A stretch of 64,000 bases of DNA from Streptomyces sp. V3I7 (lineage in GTDB: Bacteria > Actinomycetota > Actinomycetes > Streptomycetales > Streptomycetaceae), in contig NZ_JAUSZK010000001.1 of the NCBI RefSeq assembly GCF_030817495.1, positions 5,621,001-5,685,000 of the forward strand, given 5' to 3'. The notes below the pieces were generated by a model. The model was not told the DNA's origin and searched no databases. It saw nothing but the letters and a program-made list of their open reading frames with translations. Below, in pieces: positions 37,163 to 47,700 of this stretch (position 1 is the first letter of the stretch; each line of letters begins with the position of its first letter). The position numbers and the translations under genes were made by a program.

Positions 37163-37189
37163 GTGGCCGCTTAACCGGCCACTCGTGTC
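37163..37189. promoter_or_regulatory. Palindromic operator, copy 2 (Nudix-like gene)
   Basis: GTGGCCGCTTAACCGGCCAC (37163-37182) followed by TCGTGTC matches the site at 34457-34483 at 25 of 27 positions and lies 16 bp upstream of the Nudix-like start. It should bind the same regulator. Confidence 0.65.
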
Positions 37190-37408
37190 CTGGGAGAGGC
37201 AGGCTTCATCTCGGAGCTCAATGCGGCGAATCTGATCTATGTCTGGGCAGCAGCAAGCCGCACGGATACTTCAGGGACCGTTACCCGAGTACTGTGCAGT
37301 CGGCCACTTCCGTGATGTCACCGACGAGCTCAGCTTCACGGCGGTGTCCTCCCATTTCTTCTCTCGAGGGAAACTCTCAGCGAGAACGTGCTTGCGCAGG
37401 GCGCTGAC

Positions 37409-38152
37409 CTAGCAGCCCAGCAGTCCGGTACGGATCACCGGATCGCGCAGCAGAGCGAGGGTGTCGGACTCGTCGGTGAAGATGTCCTCGGCGCCCGGGA
37501 CGACTGCTTGGTGGAACATGGCATGAACAACGTCGGCGGTGGGCTGCTCCCAGATGGTTGCCGCACAGGCTGCCGCCTCCTCCAGGTCGTCCTTCTCGAA
37601 GGCATTACGCCACTTGTCCAGTAGTAGCGGGGTGATCCGGTAAGCGTTGAGCCGTCCCCGGACGAGAATTTTCCGGTTGAGACCAAAGACCTTGATCGTT
37701 GCATCGCCCCTGTCTGTGAGGTCGATGTATTCGCCGGCAGCGAGCGAGAGGTGCAGATGGGCAGCGGGATCCTCACTGCTCGGGTCGATGAGCAGAGCCG
37801 TGCCGTCGTCGGCGAGAGGGAAGAGGTCACGCTTGAGGTGGCTGTTGCACAGGGAGCACGCCAGGAGGTGGTTGTTCCAGTCGAAGGTCCGTAAGGGATT
37901 GATGTGGACGGGCTCGAAGTGGTCGATGTCCGTGCCCTGGTTGTCCCCGCAGTACATGCAGCGCTCCAGCCCTGGTGCCATCTCCGCGAGGGCGCTTTTC
38001 AGTACCGGGTGTATGTGTCTCCGGACGGTCGTGTGCTTCCATAACTGCCTGGCTCGCTTCTTGGGAGCAGCGGCCTGCCCGATGTCACCGGTGTGGTCGG
38101 TCATTGAAGTCAGCGTTGTCTGTGGGAGTGGCACCCTCGCTACCCGGATCAT
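37409..38152 (-). CDS. HNH endonuclease (PtuB-like, Septu-type partner)
   Basis: A 247-aa protein. Its HNH/zinc core (about residues 65-105) has CMYCGDNQGTDIDHFEP, with the Asp-His of the beta-beta-alpha-metal motif, and LLACSLCNSHLK with the second Cys pair and Asn/His. The C-terminal helical region is of the type seen in HNH partners of OLD/AAA ATPases. Its ATG overlaps the stop of the upstream ATPase by 4 nt (ATGA), so the two form one ATPase-nuclease unit, the layout of Septu (PtuA-PtuB) phage defence. An in-frame ATG at residue 17 is an alternative start. DNA or tRNA target unknown. Confidence 0.85.
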   Translation of the reverse strand: MIRVARVPLPQTTLTSMTDHTGDIGQAAAPKKRARQLWKHTTVRRHIHPVLKSALAEMAPGLERCMYCGDNQGTDIDHFEPVHINPLRTFDWNNHLLACSLCNSHLKRDLFPLADDGTALLIDPSSEDPAAHLHLSLAAGEYIDLTDRGDATIKVFGLNRKILVRGRLNAYRITPLLLDKWRNAFEKDDLEEAAACAATIWEQPTADVVHAMFHQAVVPGAEDIFTDESDTLALLRDPVIRTGLLGC

Positions 38153-39525
38153 GTATCGCGCCGTGGGTGGCGGAATTGGAGCCGGGCTGCGATTTCATCG
38201 ACGCGAGCAGCCGGGGAACTGGCCAGCTTGCGCTTCAGGTGACGGTACTGGGCCTTTTCCTCTTCGCTGGCCCGGCCTCGCACGACGTCCAGTTCCAGGG
38301 CGAGGAGCTCCTCCCGCTTCTGTTCGGCCTGGTCCGAGTAGGGGGTGTCGAGTCCGAACAGGTCCGACAGTACGGCGTCGTCACCGCTGCCGAAGATGAT
38401 GCGGTTGTAGAGGTGTTCGGGCACAACCTCCACAGGGCTCTCCTCGTCCGGGCCCGGTAGCCGGATCAGGCCCCCTGGGTCGGCTGCCTGGCAGATGTAC
38501 GGGCTGTGTGTGGTGACAATGAACTGGATGTTCGGGAAGTGCGCCTTCAGCCAGCCGCCGATTCGCTTCTGCCAGGAGACATGCAGATGGGCGTCGATCT
38601 CGTCGATGATGACGACCCCGGAACTCGGAACGTTCGGCGTGCCGTCCGTCGTGTCCAGGACGAGTTCGCCATAGGCGTCATGGATCTGCTTGAGGATGTC
38701 CACGACCAGGGCAGCCACCGTGCGGTAGCCGTCGCTCATCTCCCGCAGCGGGAATCGATGGTTTCGGTTGACGACCCAGAGGCCCTCGGAGTCGACTTTG
38801 TCGATCCGGTAGTCGTCGGGCAGCAGGTCGTCGCCCAGGATGGCCAGGGCGGCCGCCTTGAGGTCCCGGGCGCCGTCGCGGTCCTCGAACGCGCGCAGGT
38901 GCTGCTCGATGAGCCAACTCACGCCTTCCGCCAGTGATGCATCCTCGTGGAAGAGGCTGGTCAGCCGGGCGACCGCGCCTGAGCTGGACATCAGTCGCTG
39001 AATGTCGCTTGAGCCCCCTGCGAGCCTGCGGAAGGGTCCGTACCCAGCGCAGAACCATCCCACCGGATTATCGGCCCATGGGCCGCGCTGGGCGACGGGG
39101 CGTTCCTTCTGGTAGCCAATGGCGCTCAGTGACGGCTGTCCTGCTCTGCTGGAACCCGGCTTGCCGGAGAGGGACGCCTGGTCCGCCGCGGTCCAGCGCA
39201 GCCCTGCCCAGATCGGTCGGACCGGGCGCCGCCCCGTGGTGAATTGGTCCTGTTCCGGGTCATGGACCAGGCACACTTCGGCCTTCGCAACCGTCTCGTC
39301 CCGGGAGACCCAGGTGTCGAACCCGGGGACGAGGCTACGGGCCACGGCTGGTCCGCTGATCGTCAAGGCGACCGCGCGCAGCAGGGTCGTCTTGCCGGAG
39401 CCATTGCGGCCTGCCAGTACCGTCCAACCGGCGTATGAGCCGTCGGGCCTGGTCAGGTCCAGGTCGACGCTGCGCGCACCATGGAACGACCTGATGTTCC
39501 GTAGACGAAGGTTCTTCAGGTACAT
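38149..39525 (-). CDS. AAA ATPase (PtuA-like, Septu-type)
   Basis: A 458-aa SMC/OLD-like ATPase. Walker A is GRNGSGKTT (39-47), the Walker B/D-loop is VVIIDEIDAHLHVSWQ (about 308-323), and a signature-like SDGYRTVAALVVDIL lies before it, followed by FIVTTHSPYI. The N-terminal LKNLRLRNIRSFHGAR is the usual beta-hairpin entry of AAA_15/21 proteins. The C-terminus is charged and helical (EEEKAQYRHLKRKLAS). With the coupled HNH gene it matches the Septu architecture: an ATPase sensor and an HNH effector. It lies about 97 bp after the six-gene array on the same strand, so it could be expressed with it or from its own promoter. Confidence 0.87.
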   Translation of the reverse strand: MYLKNLRLRNIRSFHGARSVDLDLTRPDGSYAGWTVLAGRNGSGKTTLLRAVALTISGPAVARSLVPGFDTWVSRDETVAKAEVCLVHDPEQDQFTTGRRPVRPIWAGLRWTAADQASLSGKPGSSRAGQPSLSAIGYQKERPVAQRGPWADNPVGWFCAGYGPFRRLAGGSSDIQRLMSSSGAVARLTSLFHEDASLAEGVSWLIEQHLRAFEDRDGARDLKAAALAILGDDLLPDDYRIDKVDSEGLWVVNRNHRFPLREMSDGYRTVAALVVDILKQIHDAYGELVLDTTDGTPNVPSSGVVIIDEIDAHLHVSWQKRIGGWLKAHFPNIQFIVTTHSPYICQAADPGGLIRLPGPDEESPVEVVPEHLYNRIIFGSGDDAVLSDLFGLDTPYSDQAEQKREELLALELDVVRGRASEEEKAQYRHLKRKLASSPAARVDEIAARLQFRHPRRDT

Positions 39526-39557
39526 ATCTCGTCCGCCTGGATCCCGTTCTGAGGTGA

Positions 39558-39578
39558 GAGCCGGACAACGGCCGGCTC
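39558..39578. terminator. Hairpin between the helicase array and the Septu-like pair
   Basis: Perfect 7-bp stem GAGCCGG/CCGGCTC with a 7-nt loop. A wider GTGACTC/GAGTCAC dyad (about 39582-39615) sits beside it, nearer the UvrD gene end. Together they may end the upstream array and separate it from the ATPase/HNH pair. Confidence 0.5.
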
Positions 39579-39622
39579 CGCGGTGACTCTAACGCGGCGG
39601 CCTTGTGTTGAGTCACCGCAGG

Positions 39623-41770
39623 TCAGTGGCTTTCCTCCAGGAACGGACTGCGCGGTCCCGCCCAGGTGATGGCGAGCTGCTCGCGGGCCCTGGTAGCGGC
39701 GACGAACAGCAGCGAGCGCTCGCGCTGCAGGTCGCGGTCGTGTTGGAGACGGTCCTCGGAGATCGGGGTGACAGCGCCGGGCTGCGGCACATGGTCCGCG
39801 CCGACGCCGAATATCGCGACTGCCCGGTACTCGAGGCCCTTGATCCGGTGCATTGTCATCACGTGCACTCCGGAACCGATCGCCGGAGTCTGTCGCGGTC
39901 TCACCTTGACGGCCTTGATCCCCGCGTCGTTCAGCGCCTCTACGGCTGTGTCCGCGAGCTTGTTGGTCCGGGCCGTGACGACGATCTCCTCGTCCTTCAG
40001 GCCCTCGTCCAGCCAGCCCTTGACTCGATCGGCCAAGCCTGCGAGTTCGGCGGTCGTGGAGGAGTACTCGACCAGCTCGGGCTTGGCCCCGCCGAGTACG
40101 GACCGGTAGCCGCCGAGGTTCTCGGTCGCGTCGTCGAGGTCGTCGAAGGTCGCATCGCCCAACAGGCTCAAGGAAGTGCCGAGAATCTGTCGGGTCGTGC
40201 GGTAGTTCAGGGTCAGTCGCTTGGAGCGTCCGCCTCGCACATTGATGCCGTGGGCGCTCAACGCGGTCCGGTTGTCGTAGATCCGCTGGTGGGCGTCGCC
40301 GACGATGAAGAGGTCGTCCTCGCCGACCGGGACCAGCGCTCGCAGCAGTTTCCAGTGCGCGGCGTGCAGGTCCTGGGCCTCGTCCACGACGATGTGCCGG
40401 TACGGGCGGGTCTCGTCGCTCCAGCCGGAGGCGATACGGGCTGCCTGCGCGGCGAGTTGGGTGACGCCGACCTCGCCGGCCGCGTCCAGCCGGTGCTCGA
40501 AGGCCTCGATCAGTGCCCATACCTGCGCCCGTTCAGGACGGTTGAGGCGCCGACCGCGCCCGGCCCGGCCGGCGACGAGGTACTCGTCGCGGCTGCGCAG
40601 GTCCTGGGCGAGCACGACCTGCTTCCATTCGGCCTCCAGGAACCGCGCGTCCCAGCGGTGCGGCTGCTGTTCTTCGGCCAACTCCTCCCAGCGCCTGCGG
40701 ATCTCGTCATCGCCCAGGGACTTGGGGGTTTTCGCGCCGAAGATCTCTTTGGCGATGCCGTAGGAGACCTTGTCGATGTTGCGGACATCGACTTTCGCGG
40801 TGAGCTGCGTGCCGCCGAGGTCCTCCAGCAGCGAGCGCAGGAGTTCGGCGAGGGTGGTGGTGTAGGTGGTGAGCAGGATCGCCTGGCCGGGAGGGAGCCG
40901 TTCGGCCAGGGCCTTGACCCGGTGCAGGGCCACAACGGTCTTGCCCGTGCCGGGGCCGCCGGTGACCCGGACCGAGCCCTTGTTGGGGGTCTTGCGCTCG
41001 GCCAGGGCGCGCTGGGCCGGGTGCAGGAAGATCCGCCAGGCGGACAACGGTTCGGACATGATGCGGCCGAACTCGGCGACGTCACCCGTGACGACGAAGG
41101 ATTCCTTGGTCGCGGGGCGCTCGTTGGCGGCCTCGTAGTCGTCGGGGTCGACGGTGTCGCTGGTCGCGGCGACGGAGCTGACGTTCTCCCAGACGTCCTC
41201 TACTGTCATGCCGTCGGCGAGGCAGAGGATCACGTCCCTGGCGAGCTTGGGCAGGTGCTCCACGAAGCCGAGTATCGCGTCGATGCTGCGGATCTCGCGC
41301 AACGCCGGTACGACCGAGGGGTGCACGCCGAGCCGGTCGAAGTCGGCGTCGGAGACGTTGGCGAAGACCGAGGGTTCCGCAGCGGCGGTGACGGGGGCCT
41401 GGGCGGGCTGCCCGCTCAGGGTGCCGTGGAGGCTCGCTAGATTGATCAGTTCGACGCCGCCGGTGACCTTGTTGATGTCGAAGATGATGTGGGACGCGAG
41501 AGCGTAGGCGTCGTCGTGCGGCAGCACCGCGACCAGGTAGTAGATCCTGTCGGCGTAATGCATCAGGACCGCACGGAAGTTGTCGTTGATCCTGGCCGTG
41601 CGTACCCGCTTGTCCTCGGCGCCCTTCGGCGGCTTGAGGTTCAGCCCGTTGGCGTCCGGATCGCGCTGCATCTTCATGATGAACTGCAGCACCTGCGCCT
41701 GGACCGACCCGTCGAGCTTGTCGTAGTACTTGCCGAAGACGTCCGCCATGACGACCTGGGCCTTGGACAT
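39623..41770 (-). CDS. UvrD/Rep-type helicase with N-terminal RelE/ParE-like domain
   Basis: A 715-aa superfamily-1 helicase. Residues about 1-105 look like a RelE/ParE toxin fold (VFGKYYDKLDGSVQAQVLQF, VRTARINDNFRAVLMHYADR, YYLVAVLPHDDAYALA). Walker A GGPGTGKT is at about 273, motif II VVDEAQDLHAAHW at about 466, motif III-like VGDAHQRIYDNR, and C-terminal MHRIKGLEY, FVAATRAREQL. The helicase should unwind or translocate on DNA; the toxin-like domain may be a nucleic-acid-binding adaptor rather than a toxin. ATG 41770 overlaps the stop of the giant helicase gene by one base, so it is the last gene of the six-gene array. Confidence 0.87.
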   Translation of the reverse strand: MSKAQVVMADVFGKYYDKLDGSVQAQVLQFIMKMQRDPDANGLNLKPPKGAEDKRVRTARINDNFRAVLMHYADRIYYLVAVLPHDDAYALASHIIFDINKVTGGVELINLASLHGTLSGQPAQAPVTAAAEPSVFANVSDADFDRLGVHPSVVPALREIRSIDAILGFVEHLPKLARDVILCLADGMTVEDVWENVSSVAATSDTVDPDDYEAANERPATKESFVVTGDVAEFGRIMSEPLSAWRIFLHPAQRALAERKTPNKGSVRVTGGPGTGKTVVALHRVKALAERLPPGQAILLTTYTTTLAELLRSLLEDLGGTQLTAKVDVRNIDKVSYGIAKEIFGAKTPKSLGDDEIRRRWEELAEEQQPHRWDARFLEAEWKQVVLAQDLRSRDEYLVAGRAGRGRRLNRPERAQVWALIEAFEHRLDAAGEVGVTQLAAQAARIASGWSDETRPYRHIVVDEAQDLHAAHWKLLRALVPVGEDDLFIVGDAHQRIYDNRTALSAHGINVRGGRSKRLTLNYRTTRQILGTSLSLLGDATFDDLDDATENLGGYRSVLGGAKPELVEYSSTTAELAGLADRVKGWLDEGLKDEEIVVTARTNKLADTAVEALNDAGIKAVKVRPRQTPAIGSGVHVMTMHRIKGLEYRAVAIFGVGADHVPQPGAVTPISEDRLQHDRDLQRERSLLFVAATRAREQLAITWAGPRSPFLEESH

Positions 41771-44700
41771 CACACATTCTCCAAACGCTCGGCCAACTCG
41801 GCCACATCAACTGTCTCGGCGTATACGACGTGCCAGCCCGCCGCTTCGAAAGCGGCGTCGCGGTGTTCGTCCGCGTCGAGGAACACCGCGATCCTGGCGT
41901 CCGGCCAGGCGAGTTCCGCCTGTTTCTGTACCCGGTCGTCGAGTTCGAAGCCGACCTCCGGGGCATCGAAGTGACGGGTGCGGGCTTCCCGACACAGGGC
42001 GAACAGAAGTTCCTCGGCCTGCGAGGAAGCCCACTCGACCGCCTCCGCCCAGGGCTCCGGCAATTGCTCGGGCAGGCCCGTGGTGGTGGGCAGCGCACCC
42101 GTGAGGAGCGCGACCGCGTGCGGGTCGAGCTGCCCGGCCGTGGACATCGCGATCTGGTGGAACGAACGCGGCAGCGCCGAACCCCGGTCGCCCGTCAGCA
42201 ACTGAAGCAGGTTGGACCAGCGCAGCCAGTCGGCCCAGCGCGCACGATGGCCGGCCTCTGCGACGGCCTCGTCGCGGTCGTCCAGCACGGTGAAGGCCGA
42301 CCAGGCGGACATCCCCGGCTGGCCGGTCGCGGGCTCGGGCCGCCGGTCGAGCAGTCCGATGACGCGCAGTCCGCCCAGGGTGCGGACGTCCATCGCTATG
42401 GCGTCGGCGGCGGCCGGGTTGTCGGGCGCCGGCAGTGTGTCGCCCGCCAGCACGTCCGGCAGCCGTTCTCCCACCGATCGCCGGTCGACCGGCTGCCGTG
42501 CTGCTCCGCTCCCCGCGAAGCCGCTGATCAGCGCCGCTGCCTTGCGGGACCACTTCTCCGCGTCGGGGTCGGCGAGCACCGCGAGAAGCGTCTCGATGGG
42601 GTTCCGCAGTACCGGATCCAGGGTGTCGTCGGGGCGTGGGCCGCCCGTCAGCGTCTGGTGGATCTGCCGGGCCGTTCGCAGCGCGCCCTCGCCGAGGAGC
42701 GGTTCGGCTGGGGTGCGCACCTCGCGGTCGTCTGCGGTCCCCTCCACCGCTGCCTTCCAGGCCATGACGTCCATGTGGGTGAACTGCCACACCTGCGTGC
42801 CCTCGGCCCGCAGCGCCTCGCGCTTGGCCGCGTCGTCGGCGATCCGGTTGATGCCGGTGCTGGCGTGGAAGGCGTAGCCGTCGAGGAAGATCGCGATGCG
42901 CGTCGACGGTCCGTCGATCCGGGTCAGCAGATAGTCCGGCTCACTGGGCGCGGAGTTCAACTGCCGCACGTGGTCCTGGAAGAGCCAGCGGGTGATGCTG
43001 CCGTCCGGACGGGTGAAGCGCAGCTCGTACTCCATGCCGCGCTCTCCGGCACGAGGCGTCACCGAGCCGGACTCGGGGCGGCGGCTGCCCCAGTCCACGA
43101 GGGTGCGGACGAACTGCTTCTCCAGCTCGCTCTCGGCAAGTTGGTCGATGCGCACCCCGGACAGGGTGTCGACGCGCTCGGTGTCCCAGCCTGTGAGGAT
43201 CTCGTCCAGGAGCTCCCTGGCGACGCGCAGCGACGCGAAGGGGTGTTCGCTGCTGCTGACATGCGGCAGCAGGCAGCGGTGGCAGGGGGTGCGCAGGTTC
43301 TCCTTGCCGCAAGGGCAGTCCCGCAGGGCTGTCTGGGCGAGGGTCAGCACCCGGTGCAGCACGGTGGCGTCGGCGAGGTGCTCCAGGTAGCCGGTGCCGC
43401 CCGGCATGGAGTCGTGCAGCACCAGGAAGCGACGGCGCAGTTCCCGGGTGCCGCCGGGCATGGTCGCGGGCACGACCCGAAGGTGGTCGGGAGCGCCACC
43501 GAAGTGCTTGGTTATGCCCAGCAGCAGCGCCGCCTTGAACGACACGAGCCGGGTCTGCAGCTCCATCGTGGAGACAGGCAGCAGGATCCGCAGCGCCTGC
43601 GTCGTCAGCTCGTGCGCGAGGACGAGCTTCTGCATCGACGCCGTCTCTGCGGCGATCCCGTCGTCCTTGTGGCTGCACCAGTACGCGTGCCGGGTTCCGA
43701 TCCGTTCGGCGGCCCGGTCCCATGCCTGCGGGTGTACGCCGCGTACGGCGCCGCACTCCAGGCAGGTCTCGAAGCCGGGGACCTGGACGTCGTCACCGGC
43801 GATCTGGTGCTCGGGGCCCGCTGCGGCGGCCGGGCCGAGGTTGAGGGTGCGGATGGTGGCCACCCGCGCGAACTCCACACCGAACGGCAGCTCCCCGACC
43901 CGTTTCCACGCACGCAGCCCCTGGGGCTGGTCCGGGTCGATGTCCACCAGGGTGACGTCGTTGAAACGGCGCCGCTCCCGCTCGTCGCGCTCGTCGGTGA
44001 GCCGCGCGTCCTCGCGGCGTTCACGGGCGGTGACGCGCTCGGGTACGAGGACCGTGTGGAGTGCCCCGGGGTCGGCGATCTGCACGGCCTCGCAGCGCGG
44101 GCAGGCGGTCAGGTCCAGCCCGGACTCGGCGGTGGCGACATAGCCGCACTCCGGGCACAGCCGCCACTTGGCGTAGGCGGTGTCGCCCTCGCCGGCGCCC
44201 AGGTCCAGGCCGTTGACGATGTACTTGTAGCCGTCGGTGTGGAAGGTGTTGCCGGGCGCCAGTTCGAGGAGGCCCATGCGCGAGCCGCGTCCGTACTCGG
44301 TCAGCTGGTCCTGGAACTCTCCGTCGGCGTCCTTCCACCACAGGGTCGCGTCCAGGAGCGTGGCGTCGTCGTGGAGGGTGTAGTTAGGCAGCAGGCCCAG
44401 TCGGACCATGGCGTTGATCGAGTTCTCGCCGACCAGGGCGTCCCTGCGCCTGCTGACGGACCTGCGCTCCGCGTAGAGCTGGCGGCGCTGTTCGTCGCGT
44501 TCGCGGTCGCCGGAGGCGGTGGACAGGGCGTCGAAGGCCCGGCCGATCTGCCGCGACCGGGAGCGCAGCGCCTCCAGCCGCTTGCGCCAGGCGGTGGCAG
44601 CCTGGCCGACGGTCTGCTCCAACTCCAGTTGAGCGAACTGCCGCAGGCCCTGCTCGGCCTCGGGCGACATCCCGGGGAAGAGCTGGATGAAGGAGTCCGC

Positions 44701-47700
44701 GAGGTCGGCGTGGCGGGCGTGGGCGACGTCCAGGAAGCGGCGGAACCAGCCGTCCTCGGCCAGTCCCCGGGTGAAGAGCGCGCCGATGCGGTGCGGCATG
44801 GGCTCTTCGGGCATCATCGTCCCGCGCCACAGACTGCGGTCGGCGGCCCGGTCCAGCAGGAACGCCAGGTACTGGCTGCGCAGGATCTCGGAGGCGTCCA
44901 GGTAGCAGTCCGGCGGGATGATCCGGCCCGCGAGCATCTGCTCGGGTGCGTGCAGGTAGTACTGGTTACGGGCGCCGCGCGGTACGAAGGTGACGGTGAG
45001 CGAGTTGCCGGTGCTGCGGCCTGCGCGGCCGATGCGCTGCGCGTAGTTGGCGGGCGCGGGTGGGAGCGAGGCGAGCAGGACGGCCGACAAGTCACCGATG
45101 TCGATGCCGAGTTCGAGGGTGGGTGTGCAGGTCAGCACGTTGGGGTCGAAGGGCGAGGGGCGGTGTTTGAAGGCCTGCTCGACCTCCTCGCGGCGGGCTC
45201 GGCTGAGCGCGCCCGTGTGCTCGGCGGTGAGGACGTCACCGGGCCGGTCGACGGTGTAGAGGCGGCGGTAGTAGTCGTCGCTGTAGTCGCGGTCGTCGGT
45301 GGTGAACCTGCCGCCGCACTGGAAGCGCAGGCAGGGCGTACCGAGCCAGGCCTCGCGGCGGCCGGGCGGGACGGTCTGGCGCCAGGTGCAGCTGTCGCAG
45401 CGGACGCCGTAGTCGTTGACGCCGCTTCCCTCGGTTCCCTCGTTTCCGTCGGCCACATCGGGCGATGACGGATCGGTGGCGAGGCTGTGCACCATGATCG
45501 TGCGCGGCCTGAGGGCGAAAACGGTCGAGCCGCCGTCGGCCGGGTAGGTCGCCAGGACTTCGCGCTGCGCGAGCAGCTTCATGGCTTGTTCGGCGAGGGC
45601 GCGGGCCTCGCGCCGTTCGCAGCCGAGCGTCCGGTGCCCCCAGTCGGCGAACCAGGTGTTGTCACGGTTGAGCGAGTCGAAGTCGGACGTACCGAGGCGC
45701 CCGAGGACCGGGAAGGTCGGGGCGGCCAGACCGCGCGGGAACGCGGGCATACCAGTGGGCCGCCCGCCCCAGATCGGCCAACGCCTGGCGCCGGCCTGGG
45801 CGATGTACTCCTTGAGCCAGGGGTGGAACAGCGCGCCGCGCAGCCTCATCCGCTCCAGCAGGCCGCGCAGGTAGACGACGTAGTCGGCGTCGTCGGTGGG
45901 GAGCGTGATCTGCCCAGGGAGGCGCTGGTGGGCTTCCCGTAGCAGGGCTGCGACGGTGACGGCGTCGGGGAGGTGTACCTCGGCGGCTGCGGTACGGGTC
46001 AGTTCGACGGTGCGGCCGAGGCGTGAGCGCAGGCCGAACTCCATCAGCGTCTGGAAGACCATGCGGTCCTGCAGCATGTACGCGCCCGCGTCGCTGAACC
46101 CGTCGCCGGAGAGGAGCGTGCGGATTTCGGGGTTGTCGCGTAGGTCGGGAGGAACGATCGAGGCGAGCTTGCTCCGCTCGCCCTTCTCGGCCGCCGTCAC
46201 GACGGCTTCGGCGGCGTCGGTGGCCAGGTCGTGCACGGCGACGGGGGCGCCCGGCTTCAACTGCTCGGCGAGCAGCCCGCGGAAGGTGAAGCCGAAGCTG
46301 CGGTTGGCGATGAACGCGGCCCGGTGGGTGGCGTCCTGGACGGAGTCGGTGAAGACCAGCAGCTTGCGCTCGTCATCGGTCAGGCCGCGGTCGGAGAAGA
46401 GCTGGGTGGTGGTGACCGAGGCGAGGGTGGCGGTGCCCGCGCCAAGGAAGCGCATGCCGTCGGTCAGGTCGCAGGAGGGGCACTTGTCGCCCGCGTTGGC
46501 GGGGATCGGCCCGGCGACGGTGATCACCGGCACGGTGTCGTTGCTCGGTACGGTGCGCAATTCCGCTTCCTCGGCGTGCAGGAAGACGGGGGTGTGCTCG
46601 CCGGGCCTGGCGCGGATCATCCAGCGGACGGCGCGGTTGCCCTGGGCTGAGGCCCGATAGATCTCCAACGGCTTGGTCTTGAGCTGCTGCCACTCCAGAT
46701 CCGTGGAGAGCGCGGCCCAGCCGGAGCGCCCGCAGTGGCGGCAGTACACGGCGGGGAGGTGGGCGCGGTAGGCCGGGCCGACAGGGCGGACGAACGGCAC
46801 GGGGCTGTCCGGAGTGAGGTGGGGCGTGCCGCCGTCATCCGGGTCGGCGTCGGCGGTGCTGTCCACCTCGGCGGAGGGATAGATGGCGAGGTTGGCCGGG
46901 TTGGGGCGGGTGTCCCCCGTGGGGCCGTCGTCGTCGAACCAGCGGAAGTGCGGCGTCGGCGTGGCGGCGCGAATGACACGGCGCACCTCGCGGACCCAGA
47001 GCTGGGCCTCGACGCGCAGGAAGGGAGCGAGGCCGTTGGCGCGACGAGGGTCGGGGACGCGGGCGGTCGAGACCAGCGCGAGGAGCCGGGCGAGGCCGGT
47101 GGCGACCAGGTCGATGTCGGTCCGGGCCGCCTCGTCCCAGGCCGCGCCACCGCCGCGCTTCGCGAACTCGCGGGCGATCTCCGGGACGGTGATGGGGGTG
47201 TCGCCCGCTACGTCGAGGAGGGCGCGGATGAGGTTGTGCTGGCGGAGCTTCTCGCCGAGTTGGATCGGATCGGCGAAGTCCATGCCGACGATAAGCTCGG
47301 CGAGTCGGTGGATGGCGGAAGGGTCGTTGAGGGGGTCGGGGACGGCGGCGAGGGCGGTCGGGGAGGGGACGGGGAGGAGGAAGTCGGGTTCGGCGACGAA
47401 CTCGCCGGGTGTCTGGCGGTCCTCGCCGATGAGGGCGGCGTCCGGGAAGGGGGTGCCGAAGACCTTCTCGGCGAATTCGAGGAGGAGTTCGCGGTCGGAC
47501 TTCTGAGGGCCGTCGGTGGTGGGGGTGGCGTCGGGGGAGGGGTGGCCGCTGGCTTCGCCCGTCCCGCTGGCTGCGCCGGTTCCGCCGCCGAGGGTGGCGG
47601 AGGTGGCGACGGGGGTGATCGTGCCGAGGGGACGGCCGGGCTCGGCCTTGCCGGTGGCCGCGCCCAGGCGGCGCAGCAGCATCGCCACGTCGGTGCCCTG

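Noticed and set aside
41830..45468. 1212-codon plus-strand open frame opposite the giant helicase
   Set aside because: No motifs; explained by the high-GC antisense frame of the helicase gene.
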